DNA from: Pedosphaera sp.
GTDB taxonomy: Bacteria > Verrucomicrobiota > Verrucomicrobiia > Limisphaerales > SIBE01
Length of the DNA: 47,605 nt
Assembly (NCBI GenBank): GCA_009695265.1
Contig: SIBE01000004.1
Coordinates: forward strand, 1-47,605
Reading direction: 5' to 3'
Below, in pieces: positions 19,507 to 30,351 of the stretch (within the stretch, counting starts at the first letter, position 1; each line of letters starts with the position of its first letter). Both the position numbers and the translations under genes were made by a program. The notes below the pieces were generated by a model. The model was not told the origin of the DNA. It searched no databases and saw only the letters and a list, made by a program, of their open reading frames with translations.

Positions 19507-19573
19507 CTGGAAAAGACTTTGGCTGATGAAACCGGGGTTGGCAACTGTTCGGATAAAATCGCAGCGCGGGTGC

Positions 19574-20611
19574 TTAGAGGAATGAGAGAGCGCCGAGCGC
19601 CGCCCCCAACAGCCAAATCAGGAGGACGGCTTCAGTACGGCTCCAACCGCGGCTGACCAGGCGGTGAGAGAGATGGTTGGTATCGCCGATATAAACTGGA
19701 CGCCCTGATCTCCAGCGGAGAATCACGACCCAGACGAGATCACCCAAGGGCACCGCGAGAATCAGCAACGGGCTCAGCACAGCCCAGACATTTGGATCTT
19801 CCTTCGAATAAAAATGCGGGAGAATCGCGAGCACGGCCAGCAGGTAACCCACTAGATGACTCCCGGCATCGCCCAGAAACACGGTGGCTTTCGGAAAATT
19901 GAAAGGGAGAAACCCGAGCAATGCACCTGAGGCGAGCAAAGCGATGAGCACCACGAGGTACTGGCCATGCACCGCCGCGCTCCAGGCGAAGCACCACGAC
20001 CCGATAGCTCCAAGTCCTGCGCAGAGCCCGTTCATGTTGTCCATGAAATTCAGGGCGTTGGTAAGAGTCAGAATCCAGAGGATTGTAATCGCATAACTAA
20101 AGAAGAGGCTTTGTACAAATAATGTAATTCGAACGCCCGCGGCGGCAACAAGCGCCGCAATAAAGAATTGGCCGCTAAATTTCAGAGCGGCGCTCAGCTC
20201 ATGCTTATCGTCCAGCCAGCCCAGAATGACCATCGCTATCGCTCCCAAAAGGATCGCGGCCAATTGCCCAGCGCGACGGTTGAAGCCGTACCCGAGCAAC
20301 CCGACAGTCCTGGGGTTGAGCCCAGCGAGATCCTCGATAATGGGGTTGTGAAGGACGCCGTCTGGCCCGGCGTGATCAAGCTGAGAAGCCACAAACAATC
20401 CGGCCAGGCCGACGGCGAGAGGCAGGACAATCGCTGTCATCACCGCCAAACCGCCCGCGAGTGCAATGGGTGTTTCGTGGATTTTACGATGGCCCGGATC
20501 ATCAACGAGCCCTGTCTTATAGCACCATTTTCGCCACACCGGCACGCAGGCTACCGACGCCAGCGAAGAAGACAAAAAAGCCAGGAGATAGATGTTGAAC
20601 GGAAAGCTCAT
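19574..20611 (-). CDS. Undecaprenyl-phosphate N-acetylhexosamine-1-phosphate transferase (WecA/TagO-MraY family)
   Basis: DDPGHRKIHETPIALAGGLAV, GWLDDKHELSAALKFSGQ, NALNFMDNMNGLCAGLG, FLGDAGSHLVGYLLA. Confidence 0.93.
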   Translation of the reverse strand: MSFPFNIYLLAFLSSSLASVACVPVWRKWCYKTGLVDDPGHRKIHETPIALAGGLAVMTAIVLPLAVGLAGLFVASQLDHAGPDGVLHNPIIEDLAGLNPRTVGLLGYGFNRRAGQLAAILLGAIAMVILGWLDDKHELSAALKFSGQFFIAALVAAAGVRITLFVQSLFFSYAITILWILTLTNALNFMDNMNGLCAGLGAIGSWCFAWSAAVHGQYLVVLIALLASGALLGFLPFNFPKATVFLGDAGSHLVGYLLAVLAILPHFYSKEDPNVWAVLSPLLILAVPLGDLVWVVILRWRSGRPVYIGDTNHLSHRLVSRGWSRTEAVLLIWLLGAALGALSFL

Positions 20612-21762
20612 TGATTCATCAGCTTCAAATAAAGCGCGTATTGATCATCCACCATCTTCTCGATCGAGAACGCCTCTTGGACAAGCGCCTGCCCGCGGCG
20701 GCCCAGCCGCTCCCGCAATGCCGGATCATTGGCCAATCGGATGACACGATCCGTCAGGCCGGACACGTCGCCGGGGGGGAGCAAAAAGCCGGTTTCATCT
20801 TCGATACAGACCTCGCTCGCTCCATCACAGTTATAAGCAACGACGGGTCGCGCCGCAGCGCAAGCTTGGGCCACCGCCCGCGGCAGACCTTCGCGAAGCG
20901 ACAGATGAACGAGGACATCCATAATACCGACCAGGTGCGGCACTTCACAGGGCGGCACGAGACCCGTGAAAATGAAGTGCTTCTCTAAACCCAGCTCGCG
21001 AGCCTCGAGTTCAAAACGACTCTGCCACTCGCCACCACCTACGAGCAGGAACTTGATTCCGGGGCAAGCTCGAACCATGGCTGGCGCGGCGTTGAATAAA
21101 TCATCGTGGCCTTTAAGTTTGAAGAGCCGGGCGATCTTACCGACGACAAAATCGCCCGGGGCGATCTTCCAGCGGGCCCGCAACGCGGGATCATTGGTGG
21201 CCGAAGTGAACGGTTCCAGACGGAAACCACTAAAGATACGAGTGTAGTTCTGCGGTCGCCCAATTCCAGCGGCGAGGTATTGGCGGGTCATGGCATGAGC
21301 CACGGTGATGAAATGGGAAGTGAATTTTCCTGCATAACGTTCCGCCGTGCGGTAAACCGTGTTTGAGAGCCTGCCTTGAAAGTTTCCAAATGAAGGGCCG
21401 TGAATGCTATGCACGATGATCGGGACTTGCGCGCGGCGGGCAGCAAGCCGTCCCAATATGCCTGCTTTTCCGCTGTGAGTGTGAACGATATCTGGCCGTT
21501 CCGCGCGAAAGATCTGAACCAGACGATGCAAAGCGAGCCAATCGTTCCATGGCCGGACCGGACGTACTAACGCCGGCAGGGTGGTAAGGAGCCTTGGAAT
21601 CACCGAGACCAATGGCTCTAAAGTGCCTTCAGGGCCGGAGGTAGGGCCGGAGATGAGATCAACCTCCAGGCCGGGTTTCTCCCTCAATCCCAGAACCGTG
21701 GCAATCGTGTTCTCTTGTGCTCCGCCCACGATCAACCGGGTGATAACGTGCGTGACGCGCAT
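20608..21762 (-). CDS. Glycosyltransferase family 4 protein
   Basis: VTHVITRLIVGGAQENTIATVLGL, VHTHSGKAGILGRLAAR, VGKIARLFKLKGHDDLFNA, LREGLPRAVAQACAAARPVVAYNCDGASEVC. Confidence 0.95.
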   Translation of the reverse strand: MRVTHVITRLIVGGAQENTIATVLGLREKPGLEVDLISGPTSGPEGTLEPLVSVIPRLLTTLPALVRPVRPWNDWLALHRLVQIFRAERPDIVHTHSGKAGILGRLAARRAQVPIIVHSIHGPSFGNFQGRLSNTVYRTAERYAGKFTSHFITVAHAMTRQYLAAGIGRPQNYTRIFSGFRLEPFTSATNDPALRARWKIAPGDFVVGKIARLFKLKGHDDLFNAAPAMVRACPGIKFLLVGGGEWQSRFELEARELGLEKHFIFTGLVPPCEVPHLVGIMDVLVHLSLREGLPRAVAQACAAARPVVAYNCDGASEVCIEDETGFLLPPGDVSGLTDRVIRLANDPALRERLGRRGQALVQEAFSIEKMVDDQYALYLKLMNQ

Positions 21763-21769
21763 CCATCGA

Positions 21770-24700
21770 TCACGAACGGCCGGCTTTCAACTCTTTCAGC
21801 CGCTCATTGATCTTCTTCTTTTCGGCGACCAATTCGGGACTCTCCTCGTTCGGAACAAACTGTAAGTAAAGCTCGTAATACCTGATGGCATCAGCTGACT
21901 TCTTGCGGCGATATGCAATTTCTCCCAAACCATAATAAGCTACGTAAGATTTGGGCATTTGCCTCAAGAGCAATTCGTAATCCTGTTTGGCTTGCTTGAG
22001 CTTCCCAAGATTCAAGGTGGCGATGGCGCGATTTCTCAAAGCGTTCGGATTGCTCGGCTCTCTTTTGAGCAGCCGGTTGAGCGGCTCCATCGCTTCTTGA
22101 TACGTCTTCGTCTCGATATGAATCACCCCCTGATAAAGCAACGCTTCCGGATTGTCTGGATCAATTTCCAAGACATGCTCCACTTGCGTCAATGCCTTCT
22201 TGTAGTCCTTGGAATCGATGCCCATGAAAACCTTGTAGAGCAGGGCGCGTTGGTTTTTCGGGTCCAGTTGCAGAACGCGATCTAAACTTTCGACGGATCG
22301 GGCGTATTCTTTCGTGTTGTAGAGGATTGTCGCCTGGTTGATCAGCGCTTGGGCGTTGTTGGGATTCACCTTGAGTTCTTTATCAATCGTGCTCAGCGCC
22401 TTGGTGAAGTCCTTGGTTCTGTTGTAGAAAATAACCAAAGCATCCAGGACAGTGGAGTTCTCGGGGTTCTTGGATTGCGCAGCGAGCAATGTCTTTTCCG
22501 CGGCGACGAAATCGTTTTTGGCAAAATGAGCCGCTGCTTCAAGACGGTTGAGCTCAAGCTCGGCCTCGATGGGAAGAGGCGTCGGGGTCTTCATCTCTCG
22601 TATTCGAGCGACTTCCTCCAAGACTTTGTCCGGCCTTTGACCCTGCAGATAAACGTTCACGAGCGCCAATCGAGCATCGGTGTTATTGGTCTCGAACGCT
22701 ATGACCCGGCTGAACTGCAGCGCCGCCTGACGGTAGAGGTTTTGCTGTGTGAAGACCTCGCCGAGTCGATAACAAAAGTCTGGGTGGTCGAAAGGTCCGT
22801 TTTCAATCAACGCTTTTTCCCAGTTGCGGAGCGGGCCAAGTTTCTCCTCGATCGCTTTCGAGAACTCAGCGGAACGGGATGCTCCGGTTCGCAAGGTCTT
22901 GTTGTAATCGAGATTAACGAGGGCCGGAATATTGTTTGTGTTCAGCTCGCTGGCCAGAGTGAACCGGGCGGACGCCTCCTCCAGGCGCTTTTCTCTCTGG
23001 AGCACGACACCGAGGTCGGTAAGAGCGCGAGAGTAAAATGAAGCCGCATATCGGGCATCCGGAGAGTCACGTTTCGCGAGGTCTTGCAGCGCTGCCAAAG
23101 ATCCGCTCAAACCCTTCCAGAAGGCGAGATTGCTCGCCAACTCCGCTTCTCCCGATGGCGGAGGGACGACGGCGTTGGTGGCATACGGCACGAGCTGGTA
23201 ACTCAGCCCTCGCGGTCTGGGATAATACTGTTCGAAGTAAAAACCAAAACTTGGATGCAAGTAATAAAGCTCATTGCTGCGGCCCAGATCGGTGATCCAT
23301 CTCTGCAACGTGGCGTCGTCGATAGCTTCTCCCGCTGGCTGTCCTGCCAGGAGATTTGGCCAGCGCTGGGGAAAGTGCTTGATGAGTTGACGATGGTATT
23401 CCGGAATTGCCAGCGAACGGCTATGGACCAAGACATGTTTGTGAGGAGTCCCCTGATGGCTTAAATGGGCTTCCAATAACAACAAATCCACCGGCTGATC
23501 GCTGAGGACCACGGCACCGCTTGCTGGCAAGCTCTGGGCGGCGAGTTCCGCAAGCTGTCGGAGAACCGGGCTATTGTTATCTCGAACGCTCCTTAGGTTT
23601 TTATAAACCAAGGCCGCTGGCACCGCAATAAACGCGACCCACACGGCAACCGCGATAACGCCCTCGACCAAAAGCGCGCCCTGAGATTTTCTATTCCACG
23701 TTTTTGTTTTTGTCTCTCCGGAGACCAAGAGAATATACCCGCTGAAATAGCCGACGCTTAACGCCCCGAGATAATAGAAGGGCAGGAAAGGAAGCGCAAA
23801 TTGACTCGTCACCAGCCCGCGCGGGCTGAACTTTTGATCAAAGAAGACCGAAGCGCAAGCTATCAAGAACGCCACGTGAATGACTCGAAACATGACATTG
23901 GTCAGCGCGGCACCAGCCGCGCTCGTATCGCCAAAGCTCGTCGGCCAGCGGATTCCGATAATGAAAACTGGCAACAGCGAAGTGAGGGACAACACCAAGA
24001 CTCGGTTGCGAAGAACCGGCGTGTCGAACAAATAGGCCTTCTGGTTGGCAATTTGCACTCGGAAAGTTTGCCAGAAATCAACCCCCGTATCCGACATCGC
24101 CCAGACCAACGGCAGCAGCAAATAGAGCGATAATCCAATCAGCCCGTAGCCCACCATGCGACCGAGTAGGCGAAGCTCGAACAAGCTGGTGCCCTTAATC
24201 CAAATCACCGCAATCAAAAAACATGGGAAGAAGCCGATCATCGCCCAGTTATTTGTGACCCCCAACCCATAGATGAGCGCGAACCGTTTCAGCCAGGACT
24301 CGGCTTGGCTGATCCGGAACTCAAGCAAACATTGAATCACAAAAGCAAATAGCAGGAGATCCAATGATTCATTGGTCGCGGCGATAGAGTGCTCCCAGAA
24401 GGTCAATTGAAACCCGCAGATCAAAACCGCGAAAAGCGGCGGCAACCACGCCGAGGGAATGCTCAGGAGCGAGAATTCACTCCGTTCACGCTGGCGCTGG
24501 GCGTGAGTCCGATCATGGGGGAGCAGTGCGACGGAGCGAGCCAAGACCCCGAGGGTCAAGGCAGCGCAACACGCGGCAAATACATTGAGGGCAATCGGCT
24601 GCCAGGCGAGCGGCAACCAATGAATAGGATAGGTTAATAGAAAAAATAAAGGCGCTTGCAACGGCGGCGTCAGGTCCCATCCCGTGACCTTTGCCGTGTA

Positions 24701-24826
24701 CGGCAAGCTGCTCAAGGTGACCCAGTGATTGAGCGTGAGTAAATAAATTACAAGCGCCCCGGCAGCCACTAACCAGGGCAGCGATGATTGGACCAAACTG
24801 GACTGTGCCTGTTGCTTGTCTTGCAT
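21770..24826 (-). CDS. DUF2723-like membrane protein with C-terminal TPR repeats
   Basis: N-terminal multi-TM region (LVIYLLTLNHWVTLSSLPYTAKVTGWDLTPPLQAPLFFLLT) and C-terminal TPRs (e.g. NPNNAQALINQATILYNTKEYARSVESLDRVLQLDPKNQRALL). Confidence 0.85.
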   Translation of the reverse strand: MQDKQQAQSSLVQSSLPWLVAAGALVIYLLTLNHWVTLSSLPYTAKVTGWDLTPPLQAPLFFLLTYPIHWLPLAWQPIALNVFAACCAALTLGVLARSVALLPHDRTHAQRQRERSEFSLLSIPSAWLPPLFAVLICGFQLTFWEHSIAATNESLDLLLFAFVIQCLLEFRISQAESWLKRFALIYGLGVTNNWAMIGFFPCFLIAVIWIKGTSLFELRLLGRMVGYGLIGLSLYLLLPLVWAMSDTGVDFWQTFRVQIANQKAYLFDTPVLRNRVLVLSLTSLLPVFIIGIRWPTSFGDTSAAGAALTNVMFRVIHVAFLIACASVFFDQKFSPRGLVTSQFALPFLPFYYLGALSVGYFSGYILLVSGETKTKTWNRKSQGALLVEGVIAVAVWVAFIAVPAALVYKNLRSVRDNNSPVLRQLAELAAQSLPASGAVVLSDQPVDLLLLEAHLSHQGTPHKHVLVHSRSLAIPEYHRQLIKHFPQRWPNLLAGQPAGEAIDDATLQRWITDLGRSNELYYLHPSFGFYFEQYYPRPRGLSYQLVPYATNAVVPPPSGEAELASNLAFWKGLSGSLAALQDLAKRDSPDARYAASFYSRALTDLGVVLQREKRLEEASARFTLASELNTNNIPALVNLDYNKTLRTGASRSAEFSKAIEEKLGPLRNWEKALIENGPFDHPDFCYRLGEVFTQQNLYRQAALQFSRVIAFETNNTDARLALVNVYLQGQRPDKVLEEVARIREMKTPTPLPIEAELELNRLEAAAHFAKNDFVAAEKTLLAAQSKNPENSTVLDALVIFYNRTKDFTKALSTIDKELKVNPNNAQALINQATILYNTKEYARSVESLDRVLQLDPKNQRALLYKVFMGIDSKDYKKALTQVEHVLEIDPDNPEALLYQGVIHIETKTYQEAMEPLNRLLKREPSNPNALRNRAIATLNLGKLKQAKQDYELLLRQMPKSYVAYYGLGEIAYRRKKSADAIRYYELYLQFVPNEESPELVAEKKKINERLKELKAGRS

Positions 24827-25062
24827 ACGTCTGAGGTGAGATCAGTTGAAACGATGTGATGGCTCTTGGCAAGTTTAGTTTGGTCGAAAGTCAATTCGCA
24901 GCTCCTCAACCACGAGATGCGGTGGACCGGCGGGTTCGGCAACGGGCGGGAGCAAGCCGGACGGACAGTTGCCCGGTTGTCCATGGATGAGTGACGCGGA
25001 GTTTCTCCTCCAATTCAGGGTTTGCCTCTCGCACTGGAGTGTTCCTTCACTAGAATCGGGAG

Positions 25063-26883
25063 ATGGCGCGCTATTCACGCAATGATCAGGCGGGGGTCGA
25101 ACTCCCGAAGGCGAAACTGGATCTAGAATCCCTCCGGCAGGCGTTGGAGCTGTTCCGATATCTGCGTCCGTACCGCCGCCGATTTGGCGTCGCCATGGCT
25201 GCACTGTTTACGGGCAGTCTGCTTAGTCTGGCCTTCCCCTACCTTGCCGGGAGCATTGTGGACGCTGCTGTGCTCCGCACCCAAGGTGGCGGCAGCATGG
25301 CCGGGGTGGATCGAACGGCGCTCCTGTTAATGGGAATCCTGTCGCTTCAAGCGGGCCTCTCCTACTTCCATTTCCTCTCGTTTGCCACCGTGGGGCAACG
25401 CAGCCTTGTCGATTTGCGTCGCGATGTTTACGCGAGATTGATCTCGCTTCCCATGACGTTTTTCGCGCAACGCCGCGTGGGCGAGCTGGCCAGCCGTCTT
25501 TCCGCCGACCTGATCCAGATCGAGGACACGCTGATCTCCATCCTGCCGCAGTTTCTTCGCCAGAGCACGTTGCTGTTAGGCGGCATCGCGCTGATCGCCG
25601 TCACTTCTCTGAAATTGACGGGCATCATGCTTGTGAGCCTTCCGGTGCTGACCGTTGTCGCCGTGGTGTTCGGCCGGAAGACGCGCAAGATTTCCCGCGA
25701 AGCGCAGGATCGCCTCGCCGACACAGCCACGATCGTGGAGGAAACCCTGCAAGGCATCGTGAACGTGAAGGCATTTGCCAACGAAGGCTATGAGCTCAAT
25801 CGCTATCATGATGGACTCCAAAGATTCCTGAACTCCACCTTGCGCGGCGCTCGGCTGCGAGCGGCCTTCATCGCCTTCATCATTTTCGCGCTGTTCGGCT
25901 CCATCGTGCTGGTGCTCTGGTCGGGTGCTCGTCTTCTGCAACTGGGTGAGATCACGTTCGGCGCTCTCACCCGTTTCATTCTCTATACGACCTTCGTGGC
26001 AGGATCGATGGGCCAGTTCGCCGAGTTATACAGCCAGCTTCAGAAGGCCATCGGAGCCACTCAACGTGTTCGCGAGCTCCTCCGGGAAACCAGTGAAGTG
26101 GAAGCTCTCCTGGGTCCCACGCCGCCCTCGACCTTGGCTCGGCTGCGAGGCGATGTGGTGTTTGAGAATGTTCACTTCACATACCCTTCACGACAAGGTG
26201 TCGAGGTTCTTCATGCGATCAACCTCGCCGCAACTTCCGGCCAAAGGATCGCGATCGTCGGCCCGAGCGGCGCGGGCAAATCCACCCTCATCTCCCTGCT
26301 GCTTCGCTTGTACGACCCATCGGCCGGCCGCCTGTTGATCGACGGCCATGACGCACGCGACTACCGACTCGCGGAGCTCCGGGGTCAAATGTCCATGGTG
26401 CCCCAGGAGGTGCTTCTTTTCGGCGGGAGCATCTCGGAAAATATCGCCTACGGAAAGCCGGGCGCGGGCGTGAAGGAGATCGAGCAGGCCGCCCGACAGG
26501 CCAATGCGCATGATTTCATCCAGGCCTTTCCCGAGGGTTACGCCACGCTCGTCGGCGACCGCGGAATCAAACTCTCCGGCGGCCAGCGCCAACGCGTCGC
26601 CATCGCTCGCGCGATCTTAAAGAATCCCGCCATCCTCATTCTGGACGAAGCCACCAGCTCCCTGGACTCGGAAAGCGAACGCCTGATTCAGGAAGCGCTG
26701 GAAACTCTGATGCACGGGCGCACTTCGTTCATCATCGCTCACCGACTCGCCACCGTACGGCACGCGGATCGAATCATCGTCATCGCCGGAGGATGCGTCG
26801 TGGAATCCGGCACGCACGATGAACTGCAAGCCATCGAACACGGCGTTTACCGTCGCCTCGCCGCCCTGCAATTCCGTGAGTGA
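25063..26883 (+). CDS. ABC exporter (fused TM domain and ATPase, MsbA-like)
   Basis: Walker A GPSGAGKS, signature LSGGQRQRVAIARA, Walker B ILILDEATSSLDSES, H-loop IAHRLATV; N-terminal 6-TM domain. Confidence 0.97.
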   Translation: MARYSRNDQAGVELPKAKLDLESLRQALELFRYLRPYRRRFGVAMAALFTGSLLSLAFPYLAGSIVDAAVLRTQGGGSMAGVDRTALLLMGILSLQAGLSYFHFLSFATVGQRSLVDLRRDVYARLISLPMTFFAQRRVGELASRLSADLIQIEDTLISILPQFLRQSTLLLGGIALIAVTSLKLTGIMLVSLPVLTVVAVVFGRKTRKISREAQDRLADTATIVEETLQGIVNVKAFANEGYELNRYHDGLQRFLNSTLRGARLRAAFIAFIIFALFGSIVLVLWSGARLLQLGEITFGALTRFILYTTFVAGSMGQFAELYSQLQKAIGATQRVRELLRETSEVEALLGPTPPSTLARLRGDVVFENVHFTYPSRQGVEVLHAINLAATSGQRIAIVGPSGAGKSTLISLLLRLYDPSAGRLLIDGHDARDYRLAELRGQMSMVPQEVLLFGGSISENIAYGKPGAGVKEIEQAARQANAHDFIQAFPEGYATLVGDRGIKLSGGQRQRVAIARAILKNPAILILDEATSSLDSESERLIQEALETLMHGRTSFIIAHRLATVRHADRIIVIAGGCVVESGTHDELQAIEHGVYRRLAALQFRE

Positions 26884-26994
26884 ACTCGAAAGGACGGTTC
26901 GCGGTTTTTGCGTCAGACAACGTTCAGCGGATCGAGGCGCCGACCAGTTCCGGATCTACAATAAAATCGGGTCCACGCCATGCTCCATGGTCAA

Positions 26995-28209
26995 TCATGG
27001 ATTCAAAGTGGCAATGGAGTCGAGGCGTGGACAGCAGGGCACTGCTTCCAGCTTCGGTGAGGAGGCGAGTCCTTCTCGGAGGTCCGCCACGCATTCCACA
27101 TGTTGCGTTTGAGGAAACATGTCGAGAGGCGTCACGCGCGACAGGGAGTACATTCCTTCAGCGCATAGCAGACTCAAATCGCGCGCGAGCGTAGCTGGGT
27201 GGCAGGAGATATACAGGATTTGCGCGGGACGGACTTGCCGGAGCAAGTCCAGGCTTTCCTTCAGACATCCGGTTCGGGGGGGGTCGAGAATCACCACGGT
27301 CTCTTTAGGAGGAAATCGTGTCATGATCGAAGGCAAAAGGTCCTCTGCGCGACCGAGCAGATATTCTCCATTCAAACGATGGTGATTCGTCGCGTTGCGC
27401 CGGGCGGCTTCAACCGCCATTTTGTCGAGCTCCACTCCAATAAATGATTCCACCAAGTCCGCGAGCTCCACGCTGAAAAAACCGACACCACAATAGACAT
27501 CAACCAAATGTCGAACGCCGCTCGAACGAACTCGTTCCCTCACCACATCAACCAATTTCGGCAGCAGATGGAAATTGTTTTGGAAAAAGGAATCACGCGG
27601 TACTTCCCATCCTTCCGGCGGCACGCGCATGGCTACTTTGATCCCTCCCTTCGGCGGCGGGTTTTTGCGGACTTCTTGAACCTCGATATTGAGTAATGGC
27701 TCGGCGATCTTGCATTCTTCGATGTCCACGACGAGCCGACTGTCCGCCCGGAGGAATCCAATGTTCAAGGCTTGTTTGAACTTGTCCCACTGACTCCGCA
27801 CCATGATTCGGTTTCTGTATCCGTAAGGCTGCGGGCAAGGCTCCACCGGGTCCACCACAGCTTCAGTAAACCCGCCAACTCGCTCGAAGAGATCAGTAAT
27901 TTGTTTTCGCTTCAGCTCGAGTTGAACGGGATAGGCAACATGTTGATACTGGCAGCCTCCACACGCTCCAAAATAGGGACAAAGCGGAACGACTCGATTC
28001 GGGGATGGTTTGATGATCCCGATCAGGCGAGCTCGGGCAAATCTTCTTTTCACCTCGGTTATCTCAACCTCCGCCTCTTCGCCGACCAATACAAAGGGAA
28101 CAAAAACGACGAATTCTCCAGCTCGTCCCACGCCCTCGCCACCGAAAGCAATGTCATCGATTGCCACTCGGAGTTTGGTTCCGACAATTAGGTTGTTGTC
28201 TGTGTGCAT
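26995..28209 (-). CDS. 23S rRNA (uracil-5-)-methyltransferase, TrmA/RlmD-like
   Basis: TRAM-like N-terminus, CPYFGACGGCQYQHVAY Fe-S motif, VDVYCGVGFFSVELAD, ILDPPRTGCL, ILYISCHPATLARDL. Start set at MHTDNNLIVG (28209) rather than the over-extended 28809. Confidence 0.93.
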   Translation of the reverse strand: MHTDNNLIVGTKLRVAIDDIAFGGEGVGRAGEFVVFVPFVLVGEEAEVEITEVKRRFARARLIGIIKPSPNRVVPLCPYFGACGGCQYQHVAYPVQLELKRKQITDLFERVGGFTEAVVDPVEPCPQPYGYRNRIMVRSQWDKFKQALNIGFLRADSRLVVDIEECKIAEPLLNIEVQEVRKNPPPKGGIKVAMRVPPEGWEVPRDSFFQNNFHLLPKLVDVVRERVRSSGVRHLVDVYCGVGFFSVELADLVESFIGVELDKMAVEAARRNATNHHRLNGEYLLGRAEDLLPSIMTRFPPKETVVILDPPRTGCLKESLDLLRQVRPAQILYISCHPATLARDLSLLCAEGMYSLSRVTPLDMFPQTQHVECVADLREGLASSPKLEAVPCCPRLDSIATLNP

Positions 28210-28410
28210 AGCGGCGGTCACGAAAATTTGAGTGCAAATAACGAACGCATCGGGCCGGCCAACGTTCGCGGTCATTACGATTTTTCCGGGCACTACTATC
28301 TTAGCAAACGCCCGTTGTGCAAGGTGAGATATCAAAAAAGAACCCAGAGAGAGCTGATTCACGCAACGCGCCAGTGGTTTGTCTTGACTGAGTTGGCAAT
28401 CCAACCGGAA

Positions 28411-28728
28411 ATGGGACGCATGATCCATGTGATTGCCACGGTCGATTTGGTGAAAGGAAAACGAGACGCTTTCTTGGCGGAGTTCCATCAACTGGTGCCT
28501 AAGGTCCAGGCCGAGATGGGATGCCTCGAATATGGCCCCACTGTTGATGTCGATACGGGCATTGCCGCCCAGTCCCCATTGCGCAACGACACAGTGACCG
28601 TGGTCGAGAAATGGACTGACCTCCCAGCCTTGGAAAAGCATCTGATAGCGCCGCACATGACCGAGTACCGGGCTCGGGTGAAAGAGTTGGTGCTCGGGGT
28701 CAAACTCCAAATTCTCCAGCCTATCTGA
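28411..28728 (+). CDS. ABM-domain (putative quinol monooxygenase) protein
   Basis: MGRMIHVIATVDLVKGKRDAFLAEFHQLVPKVQAEMGCLEYGPTVD...VVEKWTDLPALEKHLIAPHMTEYRARV; start trimmed from the 28204 ORF. Confidence 0.9.
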   Translation: MGRMIHVIATVDLVKGKRDAFLAEFHQLVPKVQAEMGCLEYGPTVDVDTGIAAQSPLRNDTVTVVEKWTDLPALEKHLIAPHMTEYRARVKELVLGVKLQILQPI

Positions 28729-28821
28729 GCAACGCACACAAGCGCAGTGCCAGGTTCGGGGACGCAAGGCGGGATTGAAAATCCGGGCAAAGGACATTTG
28801 CCCGGTCAATTTCGGACCGTT

Positions 28822-30207
28822 CTACTGCGGGACGAGCTTGTGAACTTTTCCGGTTTTTCCGACGAGTCCATTGCTCTCGTTCGTTAACACATAGAGCTCG
28901 CCCTCGGCGTCCTGCCCAAACGAAACGACGAAAGCGTGCATCTGGCCTTTGTGATGAGTGGCAGATTCAAGGGGTTCGATAGACCATTTCTGAGATCCGG
29001 AAGCGGGCCGCGTCGCCACGTAAATCATGCCGTCCTTGACGACAAAGTTTCGCGACCAATCGCCGAAGACGTAGCGCCCTTGCAACTGTGGCAACGCCTT
29101 CCCACGATAGACGTAGCCGCCGGTGACGCTGATGCCAAGGGCTTCCGGGTCATTTCGAAAGCCGTTCACATTCTTGTATTCGAAAATTGGATCGGTGAGC
29201 GGCTTGCCCATGGCGTCGATCTTTGGACAATCAGCTGGCGGGCTCTTGACGTTCTTTGGATCAAAACAGTGAAAGCCTTCGCGAATTCTCCATCCGTAAT
29301 TCCCGCCTTTGACAATGATGTTTACCTCTTCGAACATGGTCTGACCTATCTCACCTGCGAATAGCTCATGGCTGCCCCCACGATCGAAGGACATCCTCCA
29401 GGAATTGCGTATTCCATAAGCAAATATTTCCGGACGCCCCTTGCCGCTCGCGAACGGGTTGTCCGACGGGATCGCGTAGGGATTTCCTTTATCAACATCA
29501 ATTCTCAGAATCTTGCCGAGCAATGTCGTCACGTCCTGGCCATTGCCGAGTTCAGGCGTATGGCCGCGACCGTCGTCATTGGCGTTGCCTCCGTCGCCGA
29601 CCGAGAGATAGAGGTAACCCTCGGGTCCGAACGCGATGCATCCCCCGTTATGGTTGAACCATGGTTTGTCGATCTGGAGAATGACACGCTCCGATGCTGA
29701 GTCAGCCTGCATCGGATCGTTTGCAGAAACTTTGAACTCGGACAAGGTCATCGTGTGATCCCAATCTTTCGGCCTGTCTGGTCGCAAGGGCGCGCTGTAC
29801 ATCACGTAAAGCTTCCCGTTTTGTGCGAACTTGGGATGCAAGGCCAACCCCAGCAGCCCTCGTTCATCGAAACCCTGATTGAGCTTGATAAGGCGACTCC
29901 GCAGATCCAAAAACGGTTTCTCCAATAGGGCACCGTCCTTCGTTAGAAGCTGGACGGTGCCGATTTGATCCGCGATGAGCAATTGCCCGGATTTGTCGCC
30001 GAAGGGAACTAAAACAGTCGGGGAAGTAAAACCTTCAGCGACTTTCTTGAGAGCGATGCCTGGCTTCGCATCAGCAGCGCTCCCGTTTGATGGGGTCCAA
30101 AGCATTATTCCAGCGGAAGCCATGATGCTCGCGGCCTGACGCCACGTGACGGCGAGTTTGTTCGGAAATTTCATGTTGGCAAAGTGATTCGAGGATTTGG
30201 TTTTCAC
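28822..30207 (-). CDS. Secreted PQQ-dependent sugar (glucose/sorbosone) dehydrogenase-like protein
   Basis: VAEGFTSPTVLVPF, DERGLLGLALHPKFAQNGKLYVMYSAP, NHNGGCIAFGPEGYLYLSVGDGGNAND, LLGKILRIDVD, RNSWRMSFD. Confidence 0.93.
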   Translation of the reverse strand: MKTKSSNHFANMKFPNKLAVTWRQAASIMASAGIMLWTPSNGSAADAKPGIALKKVAEGFTSPTVLVPFGDKSGQLLIADQIGTVQLLTKDGALLEKPFLDLRSRLIKLNQGFDERGLLGLALHPKFAQNGKLYVMYSAPLRPDRPKDWDHTMTLSEFKVSANDPMQADSASERVILQIDKPWFNHNGGCIAFGPEGYLYLSVGDGGNANDDGRGHTPELGNGQDVTTLLGKILRIDVDKGNPYAIPSDNPFASGKGRPEIFAYGIRNSWRMSFDRGGSHELFAGEIGQTMFEEVNIIVKGGNYGWRIREGFHCFDPKNVKSPPADCPKIDAMGKPLTDPIFEYKNVNGFRNDPEALGISVTGGYVYRGKALPQLQGRYVFGDWSRNFVVKDGMIYVATRPASGSQKWSIEPLESATHHKGQMHAFVVSFGQDAEGELYVLTNESNGLVGKTGKVHKLVPQ

Positions 30208-30351
30208 GGGGCAAAGTATATCTGTCTTTTAGGCGCGGCACGCCAGTCAAAAATAAACAGCCCGAACGCGGCACCGGGGCGTTCGGGAAGTCCAACGCCC
30301 TCGGTCGTCCAGACCAGCCGACTTCCGAGCGGAGAGCTTTTGGCGAGATCT

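Noticed and set aside
28210-28809. N-terminal 200-aa extension of the TrmA/RlmD-like ORF (tracked 26995-28809, minus)
   Set aside because: The extension runs antisense through a well-supported ABM-domain gene (28411-28728, plus); the conserved TRAM-like N-terminus begins at the Met at 28209.
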